A DNA stretch of 64,000 bases from Chitinophagaceae bacterium (GCA_947446645.1 CANFHA010000012.1:1-64000), one strand, 5' to 3'; positions 53,665 to 63,753 are shown, counted from the first letter of the stretch. The notes: generated by a model from the letters alone, not told the origin. Numbers and translations are program-made.

Positions 53665-54663
53665 ATGAAAGCTTTCTGCTTTATTCTTTTTTCTTTTTTA
53701 ACCGTTGGCGCATATGGGCAATATGCACCGCAGGCCGGATTGCCTGGCAGCACTGCTATTAACGCCTCGAGCACCTCGATAGTGGGCTGGGCTGCTGGCT
53801 GCACTGTATCGCGCGGTTATATGGATATCGCAGACCAATCACTGGGCTTGGCGGCAGCCGGAGACAGTACGCTCGCAATAGGGTATGCTGATGGATCCGT
53901 TGTTAGCCTTGGAGATAGCGGAGTGGCCATACTTACTTTTGATCATCCGATCTATAATGGCGAAGGGCCTGATTTTGCGGTGTTTGAGAATGGGTTCCGG
54001 GACCCAGCTGATTCCGCGCATGCTTTCCTTGAGCTGGCATTTGTAGAGATAAGCTCAGATGGTGTCAATTATTTCAGGTTTCCCGCTACATCATTAACGT
54101 CCGAGAATGTACAAATTGGCAATGGCGACTACCTGGCCGCAACGTCTATCAATAATCTCGCAGGAAAGTATGTGTCTATGAACGGCACCCCGTTTGATCT
54201 TGGGGAACTAACAGGCATTTCGGGCCTTGACGTAAATAATGTGACACATGTGCGGATAGTAGACGTAATAGGAGCCATAAGCGGCCACCCCTCGAGGGAT
54301 AGTGCAGGCCGGGTAATAAACGATCCGTATCCGACGCCATTTCCGTCCGGTGGTTTCGACCTGGATGCTGTGGGGCTGATAAATGAAGTGGGTGTGACCG
54401 AAGTAAAAGCATTGCCCGGCGGAGTATCCGTCAGCGTGTTTCCTAACCCGGCAACGGACAGGATCATGATTTCTGTAGCGGGCGGCATTCCTGCCGGGTT
54501 GAGTGCTACTGTAAAGACCATTTCAGGTAGTGTGGTAGCTGTTTATTCTATAACCGAAAAGAGCACAGTGCTGCCTGTGGCGCAATATCCCGCGGGTATG
54601 TATTACATTGTGTTGCAGGACGCAAAGGGAAACAAATGGGTGGAAAAAGTTGCCAGGCGCTGA
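53665..54663 (+). CDS. T9SS-exported surface protein in B12 operon
   Basis: A 332-residue protein with a signal peptide (MKAFCFILFSFLTVGAYGQ). The body has a GEGPDFAVFENGF ... AFLELAFVEISSDGVNYFRFP pattern that I associate with surface proteins encoded beside cobalamin transporters in this phylum. The end (VFPNPATDRIMISV ... YPAGMYYIVLQD) is a T9SS type A domain. It probably binds or presents B12 outside the cell. Its last 28 bases overlap the next gene. Confidence 0.75.
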   Translation: MKAFCFILFSFLTVGAYGQYAPQAGLPGSTAINASSTSIVGWAAGCTVSRGYMDIADQSLGLAAAGDSTLAIGYADGSVVSLGDSGVAILTFDHPIYNGEGPDFAVFENGFRDPADSAHAFLELAFVEISSDGVNYFRFPATSLTSENVQIGNGDYLAATSINNLAGKYVSMNGTPFDLGELTGISGLDVNNVTHVRIVDVIGAISGHPSRDSAGRVINDPYPTPFPSGGFDLDAVGLINEVGVTEVKALPGGVSVSVFPNPATDRIMISVAGGIPAGLSATVKTISGSVVAVYSITEKSTVLPVAQYPAGMYYIVLQDAKGNKWVEKVARR

Positions 54664-55709
54664 TCTTAATTCTTTGCTGCTGGCTGGCTTCCTGCAAAAA
54701 GGACAAGCCAGACCGGGCGAATATCAGCGTGCCGCACGGAACCGGAAATCTATACATAGCCTGCGAAGGAAATTTCGGAAATGGTGACGCTACTTTGTAT
54801 TCATACGATCCCATACATGCCACTGTTTACAATGATCTATACAGCACTATTAACGGGCAGCCACTGGGCGATGTGCTTCAGAGCATACAGCATATAGGAA
54901 ACAGGCTCTTTCTCTGTGTCAATAACTCAGACAAGGTTGTGGTGCTGGATGATATGGACCTTAAGCTGGTAGCAACGCTCTCTATACCCAAGCCAAGATA
55001 TATAGTGCCAGTGAGCAGCACTACGGCTTACGTGTCTGCCCTATACAGCAACAAGGTGTATGTGCTAAACCTGCAGCAGATGCGTGTGACAGATACAATA
55101 GATCTGCCTGGCCAAAACCCCGAAGGAATGTGTGTGTACAACAACAATGTTATTGTATGCACTTGGGATACTGCCCGGAAAAAAATCTATAGCATAGATA
55201 TCGCAAACGGCAGGGTAGGGGCGGCAATTGAAATAGGGGGCTATGCCCCACAGGAAGCACTGCTGGACAAGGAGCAGATGCTATGGGTGCTGGCCGGCGA
55301 GCAATATGTTGGCAAAACCAGCACATGGACAAGATTGGACCCGTCGACCGGGCAGGTGCTTAAAACCTACACCTTTCCTGCTGAGGCAAACGTAGTGCGG
55401 CCCGTGTTTAATAAGGCAAAGGATACGCTGTACTTCATTGAGGCAAACCAGGGAGGAGGCACTGCCAATAATGGTGTTTACCGCATGGGTATTCATGATG
55501 AGCAACTTCCGCTGCAGCCATTCGTGGCTGCGCGCCAGTTTCAGTATTTCTGGGCCCTGGGCATAGATCCGGTAAGTGGCAATGTATACGTGGGAGACCC
55601 CCGAGGTTTTGTTCAAAAAGGTATCATTTACATCTACCAGCCGGACGGAACATTATTGCAACAGTTTACTGTTGGGTTGGGGCCGGGACATTTTTATTTT
55701 GATGACTGA
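54636..55709 (+). CDS. BtuG-like beta-propeller lipoprotein (B12 capture)
   Basis: A 357-residue lipoprotein (MGGKSCQALILILCCWLAS then C). The mature part is a seven-bladed YncE/DUF5074-type beta-propeller with repeated blades (KVVVLDDMDLKLVATLSIPKP; KVYVLNLQQMRVTDTIDLPGQ; KIYSIDIANGRVGAAIEIGG). In Bacteroides thetaiotaomicron the surface lipoprotein BtuG has this fold and captures B12 for BtuB. The gene overlaps the previous one by 28 bases and precedes the TonB receptor by 18, supporting the same job. Confidence 0.82.
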   Translation: MGGKSCQALILILCCWLASCKKDKPDRANISVPHGTGNLYIACEGNFGNGDATLYSYDPIHATVYNDLYSTINGQPLGDVLQSIQHIGNRLFLCVNNSDKVVVLDDMDLKLVATLSIPKPRYIVPVSSTTAYVSALYSNKVYVLNLQQMRVTDTIDLPGQNPEGMCVYNNNVIVCTWDTARKKIYSIDIANGRVGAAIEIGGYAPQEALLDKEQMLWVLAGEQYVGKTSTWTRLDPSTGQVLKTYTFPAEANVVRPVFNKAKDTLYFIEANQGGGTANNGVYRMGIHDEQLPLQPFVAARQFQYFWALGIDPVSGNVYVGDPRGFVQKGIIYIYQPDGTLLQQFTVGLGPGHFYFDD

Positions 55710-55727
55710 TAGTTAGGATTATCCGCA

Positions 55728-57713
55728 ATGAAGCATATACTGATAATCGTGAAATGCTGTAAAAATTTGAACGTAGGCAAGGTTAGCTTGCTTACGGCCT
55801 TGCTTTTAATTGTGCTCAACAGCGATGCTGTTGCGCAAAGTACAAGTGATACTGTATTGCAGGAGGTAAAAGTGAGTGGCAGGTACAAAACCTCAGGAGA
55901 CACACGTATAAATGATTTCTCGCCTGGCCAGAAGTTGGTTATTATTGATTCGGCTACCATGCGGCAATACCAGCTGCAGAATATAGCCAACCTGCTGGCG
56001 CAGCAGGTGCCGGTTTTTGTAAAGTCATACGGGTTTAATGGTCTGGCTACGCTAAATTTCAGGGGGTCATCTGCAGCACAGTCGCAGGTATTGTGGAATG
56101 GTGTGCCTATACAAAATGCCGCCCTGGGCCTTGCCGACGTTTCTGCATTACCCGTGATGTTTGCAAGTAAAGTAAATGTCGTTTACGGTGGGTCTGCGGC
56201 GCTGCTGGGCAGTGGTAATGTGGGCGGGGCGCTGCTGCTGGAGAATGATGCGCCGGTGTTCAGAAGCAGGCCGGATAAAAACAATGATTTGTCGCTCAGT
56301 GTGGGTGGTGGTAGCTTTGGCCAGTTAATGGGCGGGTTTTCCGGCAGTACCTCAAACAAGCGATGGTATTTTCTGGCAAACGGGTTCTTTCAGATCGGTA
56401 CGGATAATTACCGGTACACCACTGCCGCCGGAGCACATATGCTGATGCCCAATGATACCATGAGCAGCAAGGCTGCAATGGTGCGGGGTGCTTATAAAAT
56501 CGGAGACAGGAATGTGGTAACGCTTTCTGCATGGTACCAGGAAAATGATCGGGATGTACCACCGGCGCTGTTTGAATCTTATTCTGACAAAAATCAACTG
56601 GATAAATCCCTTCGCCTGCTGTTGGACTGGACCAAACAAACTGACAAGAATAATTGGTATGTAAAATCCTCTTTCATCAAAGACGAAGTAAAGTATAGCT
56701 ACCAGTCTGTGCAGCTCCATACTGACAATATAGCGTACCAGTATTACCAGGAGATAGGATGGAAGAAACAGCTGCATGAATACGGCCAGTTATTATTGTT
56801 TACTCCATTGCAGGTAGGGTGGATAAACATAGCAGACAGCAGTAAGCTCAGGCAGCAAGACAGAATTGCACTGGCAGCTGCATACGACTACAAACATTTC
56901 AACGACAGGCTGGATGTTGCCGTAAACGCCCGACTTGAAAAGATAATTGGGCAGGCAGAAGCGGTCACTCAGCAAAATGTTTTCATGCCCGGACTACAGG
57001 CATCATTCAAAATTGTGAACTGGCTGGTGGTGAGAGCTAATGTACAGCGCACTTATCGTGCTCCTGCGCTCAATGAGCTTTACTTTAATCCTGGAGGAAA
57101 TGCCAGCCTTAAGCCGGAGCAGGGATGGAGCGAAGATGCCGGGTATACCCTAAAAGTTAAGGCTGGAAATTTTACCCTTGTCCATGACTTGTCTGTATAC
57201 AACAGGGATATACATGACTGGATATTGTGGTTAGGTGGCGCTATATGGACACCACATAATATTGCAGAGGTGCATAGCCGTGGTGTGGAAACTGAAAATG
57301 CCCTGCATTGGGTAAAGGGCAAGTGGGCAGCGCACCTGGGTGTAAACACTGCTTATGTGCTGGCAACTACCGTTGCCAGTTACATATACAATGACGGAAG
57401 TCTTGGGAAGCAGATACCCTACACTCCACGGTATAACGGGCAGTTGAACATAGGGTTTGGCTATAGTAAGTTTTCTGTTAACTATAACCATACCTACACA
57501 GGCTATCGTTTCACGACCACAGATGAGTCTGCGTTTGTATTGCCATACAATACCGGGAACATACAATTGATGTATAGCCCAGCTATACGCAAGCACTCGT
57601 GGCAGTTTACGGCCCAGTGCAACAATGTTTGGAATGAACAGTACCAGGTGGTGGCCTCACGACCTATGCCGGGTATAAACTGGCTGGCGGGTTTTAAAGT
57701 AGTTTTGCTGTAA
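55728..57713 (+). CDS. btuB: BtuB-like TonB-dependent cobalamin receptor
   Basis: A 661-residue outer-membrane receptor. The signal segment ends near SDAVAQ. A TonB-box-like EVKVSG is followed by a plug domain (LQNIANLLAQQVPVFVKSYGFNGLATLNFRGSSAAQSQVLWNGVPIQNA) and a 22-strand-type barrel ending in LAGFKVVLL. Placement as the last gene of a B12-riboswitch operon, after a BtuG-like lipoprotein, points to cobalamin or a cobamide as ligand. Substrate is by context, not by sequence alone. Confidence 0.85.
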   Translation: MKHILIIVKCCKNLNVGKVSLLTALLLIVLNSDAVAQSTSDTVLQEVKVSGRYKTSGDTRINDFSPGQKLVIIDSATMRQYQLQNIANLLAQQVPVFVKSYGFNGLATLNFRGSSAAQSQVLWNGVPIQNAALGLADVSALPVMFASKVNVVYGGSAALLGSGNVGGALLLENDAPVFRSRPDKNNDLSLSVGGGSFGQLMGGFSGSTSNKRWYFLANGFFQIGTDNYRYTTAAGAHMLMPNDTMSSKAAMVRGAYKIGDRNVVTLSAWYQENDRDVPPALFESYSDKNQLDKSLRLLLDWTKQTDKNNWYVKSSFIKDEVKYSYQSVQLHTDNIAYQYYQEIGWKKQLHEYGQLLLFTPLQVGWINIADSSKLRQQDRIALAAAYDYKHFNDRLDVAVNARLEKIIGQAEAVTQQNVFMPGLQASFKIVNWLVVRANVQRTYRAPALNELYFNPGGNASLKPEQGWSEDAGYTLKVKAGNFTLVHDLSVYNRDIHDWILWLGGAIWTPHNIAEVHSRGVETENALHWVKGKWAAHLGVNTAYVLATTVASYIYNDGSLGKQIPYTPRYNGQLNIGFGYSKFSVNYNHTYTGYRFTTTDESAFVLPYNTGNIQLMYSPAIRKHSWQFTAQCNNVWNEQYQVVASRPMPGINWLAGFKVVLL

Positions 57714-57727
57714 TTTGCCTGGGGTTG

Positions 57728-59734
57728 TTACGCATTCTTAAAGGAGAAGTAAAATGCAGATCCTTTTCCAACCTCACTTTCCACCCATATTTCCCCGCCA
57801 TTTTCTACCATGAATTCTTTGCACAGCATCAGGCCTATGCTTGTGCCGCGCTCATCAGCTGTGCCGCGGGTGCTGTTGCTGAATGGCTCGAAAATATTTG
57901 CGATCTTTTCTTTACCAATACCTACGCCGGTATCCTTAACACAAAATACGGTATGCCCCGGCTTTTTATTTTTATCTGCACTAATGGTTACCGAGCCATA
58001 ATTATGCGTGAACTTGATGGCATTTGATAACAGGTTTCGAACGATGAAATCGAAATGTGCAGCATCAGCCAGAATTTCTATGTCCCCGGACACTTCGTTC
58101 GATATGGTGAGCTGTTTCTGGTCGGCACTGCTCTTCACCAGTTTTATATTATTCTCGATATAGGCATCTACTTTAAAAGTCTCAAGAGTAAGCCCGAGAT
58201 TTTTGATTTGAGACCGTCCCCAGTAAAGCAGCTTATTTAACGTCTCTAGTGAAGCCTGGGAATGGTCCATGAGCGTAGCCATAAGATATTTGCGCTCCTC
58301 TGGTGAGGTTGCTTCATCTTCAAGTATAGTGAGCATGGCGGGTATATTGCCTACCGGCCCACGCAGATCGTGGCCAATTATAGAAAACAATTTGTCCTTT
58401 ACCCGGTTAGATTTTTCCAGCTCCATCTCGCGTTTTGTGAGCTGTTCATTTAGCCGCCTGGCCCGCCTGAAGAATATGGAGATGAGGATAAGTGCCACAG
58501 CCAGCAATGCGGCCACAACCACTATTGCATTTCTTTTTTGTGCGTTTCTTTGTTCTGCAAGTTTCAGGTCTTTAATCTTGTCGTTCGATTCTTCCAGCTC
58601 AAAAACAGCTTGCAGGTTGGCTATCTCCTTTGCTTTTTCAATGGAAAAAATGCTCTGTTCCAGTTTTTTCTGTTCTTCCATTATAGCCACTGCATTCTTG
58701 TAGTCTCCAATTTGCTGGTAGTCTTCAGAGAGGCCGGCATAAATATCCCGCAGTATAGATTTTTGGTTAATTGACTTTGCAAGTACCAGCGCTTCTTTGA
58801 GCTGCGCTATTCCTTTAGGTACATCTGTATTGCTGGTTACTGATGCTATATTCACCATTATACGCGCCTCGTTCTCAGGCAGGTTCTTATCTTTAGTGAT
58901 CTGTAAGGCCTGGTTCAGATATTCAAGTGCTTTTTTGTCGTTCTTAAACTCTTCGTAAACAATGCCGATATTCATAAGCGACAGGATACGGACTCCGGTA
59001 AATTGGGGCTTATCACTTTTTTCAAGTGCATTCTTGAAATAGTCCAGCGACTTTTTCAGGTCGCCCATTTTGGCGTATACTATGCCAAGGTTGTTATAGA
59101 TATATACCTTACTGCTTGACAGGGGACTATCGGGAGAAAGCTGCAGTGCTTTATTGTAGTATTCCAGTGCTTTGCTGAAATTGTTATTCAGCTCATTGAC
59201 CACGCCAAGTTTCAGATAGGTGCTGACGATTCCTTTCTTGTTGCCCGCGCTATCATAGGTTTTAAGCGCAATGGTAAAGTGGTGTGTAGCGCTATCGTAC
59301 CGGCCTTGCTTGCCATCAAGCACGCCCAACCCATTATGCACAGCAGCAATACCACTTTTGTTCTTTATCTCTTCAAACATTTGCAGCGCTTCCATCTGCC
59401 GTTTTTTCGCCAGTTCCATGTGGCCGTGCATGCCATCGTCGTCACCCAGCAGCATGGTCATTGTAGCTATACCTTCCTTGCTGTTTTGGGCGGTGAAAAT
59501 CTTCAATCCTTCGCGGATATAGTAGTTAGACGAATCGGGATTGGAGTACTGGTAATAGTCGAACAGTTCGCTGTAACTGGCAAGCCTTTCTTCGAGGGTT
59601 TTGGCATCTCTGTGTTTTGACAGCAGAACCGCAATGTCACTCTGGGCCAAACCGGTAAGATTCAGGCAAATAGCGATAAGTAATATGCAGGCAAATTTGT
59701 AACGCTTTAAGATGCCTGAAATAGAAGCTTTCAT
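57728..59734 (-). CDS. TPR-containing sensor histidine kinase
   Basis: 668 residues from the ATG at 59734 (MKASISGILKRYKFACILLIAICLNLTGLAQ signal). About six tetratricopeptide repeats span roughly 60-330 in the periplasm. A coil and one membrane helix (about 402-422, IVVVAALLAVALILISIF) follow. HisKA has H455 (LFSIIGHDLRGPVGNIP) and the HATPase has RNLLSNAIKF, VKDTGVGIG and STRGTADERGTSIGLMLCK. A common Bacteroidota sensor type; the signal is unknown. It converges with btuB. Confidence 0.9.
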   Translation of the reverse strand: MKASISGILKRYKFACILLIAICLNLTGLAQSDIAVLLSKHRDAKTLEERLASYSELFDYYQYSNPDSSNYYIREGLKIFTAQNSKEGIATMTMLLGDDDGMHGHMELAKKRQMEALQMFEEIKNKSGIAAVHNGLGVLDGKQGRYDSATHHFTIALKTYDSAGNKKGIVSTYLKLGVVNELNNNFSKALEYYNKALQLSPDSPLSSSKVYIYNNLGIVYAKMGDLKKSLDYFKNALEKSDKPQFTGVRILSLMNIGIVYEEFKNDKKALEYLNQALQITKDKNLPENEARIMVNIASVTSNTDVPKGIAQLKEALVLAKSINQKSILRDIYAGLSEDYQQIGDYKNAVAIMEEQKKLEQSIFSIEKAKEIANLQAVFELEESNDKIKDLKLAEQRNAQKRNAIVVVAALLAVALILISIFFRRARRLNEQLTKREMELEKSNRVKDKLFSIIGHDLRGPVGNIPAMLTILEDEATSPEERKYLMATLMDHSQASLETLNKLLYWGRSQIKNLGLTLETFKVDAYIENNIKLVKSSADQKQLTISNEVSGDIEILADAAHFDFIVRNLLSNAIKFTHNYGSVTISADKNKKPGHTVFCVKDTGVGIGKEKIANIFEPFSNSTRGTADERGTSIGLMLCKEFMVENGGEIWVESEVGKGSAFYFSFKNA

Positions 59735-59836
59735 AGTTATATTCCGAGGCGCAAGATATACAATCCATTTCATTTGTTTATTTTACAGCCGCTTGCCTTT
59801 ATATAATTGCTTTTATATTTTCTAAAAATTGTTTCT

Positions 59837-60658
59837 ATGAGATACTTTATAATACTGTTCGTTTCAGCATTATTTCTATTTGGTGCCTGTAAGCCAGGTG
59901 CGAGTGAAACCGATGCGCACCTGGCAAAGGGCAATGACTATGTGTTGCTGGACGACTTTGCCAATGCGAAGAAAGAATATGATCTGGCGCTGAAAGTAGA
60001 TACGGCAAACTGGCGCGCATGCTATGAGCTGGGTGGTGTGTATGAGCTTGAAGGCGATTTTACCAATGCCCTGTATTATTTCAATCGCGCTATTAAGCTC
60101 AATCCGAAGTTTACGCTGGGATATTATAACCGTGCTAACCTGGAAGAGCTGATGGGTGACGAAAAAGCGAGTGTCGCCGATCTGAGATTTACACTGGAGC
60201 ATAAAAAGGGATTCTATATGGCACTCATAGCCGAAAGCCGTAAAAATATTAATGCAGGAAAATATAAAGAGGCACTGGCTGATCTTGATGAGGTTATACA
60301 GTTGCGGCAGGACTTCTATCTGCCTTACAGTATGCGGGGCTCCTGCAAATTCAAAATGGGCGATATGGCCGGCGCCGTGCAGGATTTTGGCATGGAGATA
60401 AGAACACAGCCCGGGCATGCAATGGGGTATGTGAACAGGGCTGTTGCCTATAGCGGCATGAAAGAGTATCGTGCAGCAATTATTGACCTGGACACGGCCA
60501 TACAAATAGACCCTCGCTGGTCGCAGGCGTATTTATACCGTGGGCAGTTTCTGTATACGCTGAAAAGCAAGGATAGCGCCTGCCACGACTTCAGAACCGC
60601 ACAAGCCCTGAATGATCCGCAGGCAGATGGCTATGTGAAGCAATATTGCGGAAAGTAA
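59837..60658 (+). CDS. TPR-repeat lipoprotein
   Basis: 273 residues from the ATG at 59837 (MRYFIILFVSALFLFGA then C). The ATG at 59807 adds ten residues and breaks the lipoprotein signal. About seven TPR units follow, for example WRACYELGGVYELEGDFTNALYYFNRAIKLNP and AMGYVNRAVAYSGMKEYRAAIIDLDTAIQIDP. It is divergent from the TPR kinase, 102 bases away. It probably serves as a membrane-tethered scaffold; partner unknown. Confidence 0.85.
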   Translation: MRYFIILFVSALFLFGACKPGASETDAHLAKGNDYVLLDDFANAKKEYDLALKVDTANWRACYELGGVYELEGDFTNALYYFNRAIKLNPKFTLGYYNRANLEELMGDEKASVADLRFTLEHKKGFYMALIAESRKNINAGKYKEALADLDEVIQLRQDFYLPYSMRGSCKFKMGDMAGAVQDFGMEIRTQPGHAMGYVNRAVAYSGMKEYRAAIIDLDTAIQIDPRWSQAYLYRGQFLYTLKSKDSACHDFRTAQALNDPQADGYVKQYCGK

Positions 60659-60678
60659 TTTTAGTTTGGGTGAGTAAT

Positions 60679-62799
60679 CTAGTTTACCAATGCCCAGGTA
60701 AATCCGAACCTTAGTAATGTATTAGGCGCAGCATACACGGGTATAGCCTGTGCGCCGGATGCCTCTGTAATGGGTAGTGGTGTGCCGGTATAAAGAATGG
60801 TATTACGGACGAATATCTGCTGTAATTGATCGCCCATGATAAAGGCGCGGAAACGTTTAATACGGAAATTCAGAAAGACCGAAGCCTGTGGTGTATTGCC
60901 AACGAATAATGTATGCTGGTAGTAGAAACGGTTCAGCACTGCATCATATCCTGCGGGGTGGTAGGCTGTATTATAGCGCACTTCTACACCGGCCGCTATT
61001 TTAAGCGCCCGTTTAAACATTGCCCGTTCGAAGCTGAACTGGTGCCGGCCCATTAGGGCAGGTACATTTACAGGCGCATTGTCTGGCAGTTGCTGGTACA
61101 CAAGTTCATTGTCCAGGAAGAAGTTGCCGACCTTGAAAACCTTGCGTATCCATGCCTGGTTCAGCGTAAAGGGTATAGTGTATTGTGCAGGTCGCTCGCT
61201 GTCATCCAGGTATATGTAGTTGCCTATGAAATAACTTCTGACTCCTGCGGACAGCCTGATCTTATTAATACTCAGTGTGGCATACAGCATAGACACACTT
61301 TCATTGCTGAAAGAGAAAAACTGCTTGGTAAACCTGTTTTCATAATTAGTATAGCTATACGGCGCACTATTCAGCTGCTCACGAAACCCTGCCAGGAAAC
61401 TACTGTTCTTAAATTCTTTGCCCAGTGCCATGTTCAGCAGGAAATTGCCGGCATCAGTTCCTGTGATGAAGAATTTTGTATTAGCGCCATATTCCCATTC
61501 CTTAGGGTGCAGGGCTTCTTTTCTCAATTCTCCCTCCAGGTAGTTGCTTATTATGCTGCTCCTGTCCACGCCTACGGAATACACTTGCTTAGGCAGGCTG
61601 TCGTTGATCAAATTAGAAACAGGGGTGGAAATGAACTGGTCGTAGCGATTGCCTATACCTGCACTGAACTTCAGCTGATGGCCAGGTTTGCCAATAAAAC
61701 CGTTGAGCAGGAGTTTATTATCTATCCAAAACCATTTTTGCTGAACGAATACAGAATCTGTGCCTATGGCATAGTAGCCACCCCTATTGATAAAGCTCTG
61801 TGTAAATAAACTTGTGTACCGGGTAGAGTCCGGTGCAAGATCTTTATAAACATGCTTCTCTGAGCTTACTTCCATTTTGTGTGTAATGCTGAACCACGGC
61901 ACCAGGCTGTAGCTATACTGCGTTGAGTCTGCATTATACGTGGTGTCGGTTCTGCCCCAGGTATAGCTGTGTTGCAGTAAGGCAGTAAAGTCACGTTGCA
62001 TATTGGTGACGGTGGACCGGGTTGCGCTATATAAATCGTTTGCATAGGCTGTTGGTATCGTTTTCCGGTCGCTGTATGTGGGGTCTGATAGCTCACCGGC
62101 CGTATCTATTGTCCCGCCGTTCTCGTCGTGCTGTTCTTTATTATACACCAGCCCGGCATAAAGGGTGTAATGCTTGTCCAGGCTTTTGAAATTGGTACTC
62201 AGGCAGGCATTGTCATGGTTATTACGCTGGATCTTGAAAAAGCCGGGTGAGTTAGTTTTATGATATTCTACGGCAAAGTTCCAGTTGGGGCGTATGCTCT
62301 GGGTATGCATGATGCCGGCAGTCTGTTCCAGCTTGGAGCCCAGTTGATAGTTGAATATAGAGTATGGGCGTGTAGTACTGTAAAAGGCAAGACTATCTGC
62401 ATTGAACCTGTAAATATCAAAAATGTGGTATCCCAGGGTAGGACCTACCCGGTCTTCAGGCGTGAATAATAAATTGTTTGCGGGGCTGCCAAGGTTGCCA
62501 AGGTCGGTATACCATGACTTGGTAAAGGGTGATCGCTGAAAAGTATGCAGTGACGTGTCCGGGTATCCTATTCGGCCGGAATTCAGTTTTTCGTAGGTGA
62601 TCTTAGCTTCTTCATCCCGCCACTTGGTAGTGTTGGTTTTGTTGGCGTTGGTGTCCCGCTGTGGTGCATTGGCTATTGTATTCGGTTGTGCCGGATTACC
62701 GCCTGACATTGATGACTGGGCAAGCAGCGTATGCCCGCAAAACAGCAGGCATATGAGCAGCGTAATTTTTGCAGCTTTTGGGTATGATCTATTTATCAA
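60679..62799 (-). CDS. Porin_10-type putative porin
   Basis: A 706-residue outer-membrane protein. The signal peptide is MINRSYPKAAKITLLICLLFCGHTLLAQ. A low-complexity N-terminal stretch leads to a barrel with the family pattern YTDLGNLGSPANNLLFTPEDRVGPTLGYHIFDIYRFNADSLAFYSTTRPYS ... EQTAGIMHTQSIRPNWNFAVEY, known in this phylum as Porin_10. It ends in LRFGFTWALVN. Transport substrate is unknown. A phylum-type promoter lies 36 bases before the start. Confidence 0.8.
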   Translation of the reverse strand: MINRSYPKAAKITLLICLLFCGHTLLAQSSMSGGNPAQPNTIANAPQRDTNANKTNTTKWRDEEAKITYEKLNSGRIGYPDTSLHTFQRSPFTKSWYTDLGNLGSPANNLLFTPEDRVGPTLGYHIFDIYRFNADSLAFYSTTRPYSIFNYQLGSKLEQTAGIMHTQSIRPNWNFAVEYHKTNSPGFFKIQRNNHDNACLSTNFKSLDKHYTLYAGLVYNKEQHDENGGTIDTAGELSDPTYSDRKTIPTAYANDLYSATRSTVTNMQRDFTALLQHSYTWGRTDTTYNADSTQYSYSLVPWFSITHKMEVSSEKHVYKDLAPDSTRYTSLFTQSFINRGGYYAIGTDSVFVQQKWFWIDNKLLLNGFIGKPGHQLKFSAGIGNRYDQFISTPVSNLINDSLPKQVYSVGVDRSSIISNYLEGELRKEALHPKEWEYGANTKFFITGTDAGNFLLNMALGKEFKNSSFLAGFREQLNSAPYSYTNYENRFTKQFFSFSNESVSMLYATLSINKIRLSAGVRSYFIGNYIYLDDSERPAQYTIPFTLNQAWIRKVFKVGNFFLDNELVYQQLPDNAPVNVPALMGRHQFSFERAMFKRALKIAAGVEVRYNTAYHPAGYDAVLNRFYYQHTLFVGNTPQASVFLNFRIKRFRAFIMGDQLQQIFVRNTILYTGTPLPITEASGAQAIPVYAAPNTLLRFGFTWALVN

Positions 62800-62835
62800 T
62801 TAATGCTATGTTGAACTGTGCCTGCAAAAGAGAGG

Positions 62836-62870
62836 CAAAGTTAACTGTGTTAAAGTTAAAATAAGACAAA
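62836..62870 (-). promoter_or_regulatory. Predicted Bacteroidota promoter of the porin gene
   Basis: Minus-strand TTTG (62867-62870), 23-base spacer, TAACTTTG (62836-62843), fitting TTTG ... TAnnTTTG. Confidence 0.6.
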
Positions 62871-62934
62871 AAGGATAAGCGTTAAGTCCGGCAATTGCAG
62901 GGCTAACATTCGCTACTGATATCCACGCCGCTTT

Positions 62935-63753
62935 CTAGAGGCGCTTTACCAACTCTTCTACCAGTCCGGCCATTTTTGGAGCAGCTGCATTGGCCGCTTC
63001 CAGCACTTCTTCGTGGGTAATGGTGATCGGCACATCGCTGATACCTATGTCTGTGATAACACTGATGGCAAATACCCGCATGCTGGCATGGCGCGCTACG
63101 ATCACTTCGGCCACTGTGCTCATTCCTACGGCATCTCCGCCCATTATGTGCAGCATCCTGTATTCTGCCGGTGTTTCAAAGGTGGGTCCCTGCAGGCCTA
63201 TGTAAACTCCGGTACGAACGTTCACTCCCTGTTCTGCCGCTATTTCTTTAGCCAGCGTTATAAGCTTAGGGTCATATGCCTGGCTCATATCTGGGAAACG
63301 GGTGCCCAGGCGCTCGTCATTAGGGCCACGTAAGGGATGCTCAGGGCAAATATTGATATGGTCTTTAAGGATCATCAGATCCCCGATCTTAAAAGTTGAA
63401 TTCATTCCGCCCGATGCGTTGGATACGATCACGGTCTCTACACCAAGCGCCTTCATAATGCGCACCGGAAAAGTGACCTCCTCCATGCTATAGCCCTCAT
63501 AATAATGGAAACGGCCTGCCATCAGCATTACATTGCATTCGCCTATTTTACCAAAAATAAGTTTGCCTGAGTGCCCCTCTACGGTAGATACCGGGAAATT
63601 AGGTATCTCAGCATAAGGGATAGCTGTTTCTTTATCAATAATATCTACCAGCCCGCCCAGGCCGCTGCCCAATATGATGCCTACTTTGGGGTTAGTGGTG
63701 ATTTTAGCCTGTATGAATGCGCTGGTTACCTGTATCTTGTCGTATAAAGTCAT
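62935..63753 (-). CDS. Purine nucleoside phosphorylase
   Basis: A 272-residue enzyme from the ATG at 63753 (MTLYDKIQVTSAFI). Twelve codons of open frame lie upstream without family character. Phosphate-binding GSGLGGL, MAGRFHYYEGYS and SNASGGMN are present, as are GPTFETPAEYRM and the ITDIG segment typical of the trimeric inosine/guanosine-specific type. It splits purine nucleosides with phosphate into base and ribose 1-phosphate for salvage. Confidence 0.95.
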   Translation of the reverse strand: MTLYDKIQVTSAFIQAKITTNPKVGIILGSGLGGLVDIIDKETAIPYAEIPNFPVSTVEGHSGKLIFGKIGECNVMLMAGRFHYYEGYSMEEVTFPVRIMKALGVETVIVSNASGGMNSTFKIGDLMILKDHINICPEHPLRGPNDERLGTRFPDMSQAYDPKLITLAKEIAAEQGVNVRTGVYIGLQGPTFETPAEYRMLHIMGGDAVGMSTVAEVIVARHASMRVFAISVITDIGISDVPITITHEEVLEAANAAAPKMAGLVEELVKRL

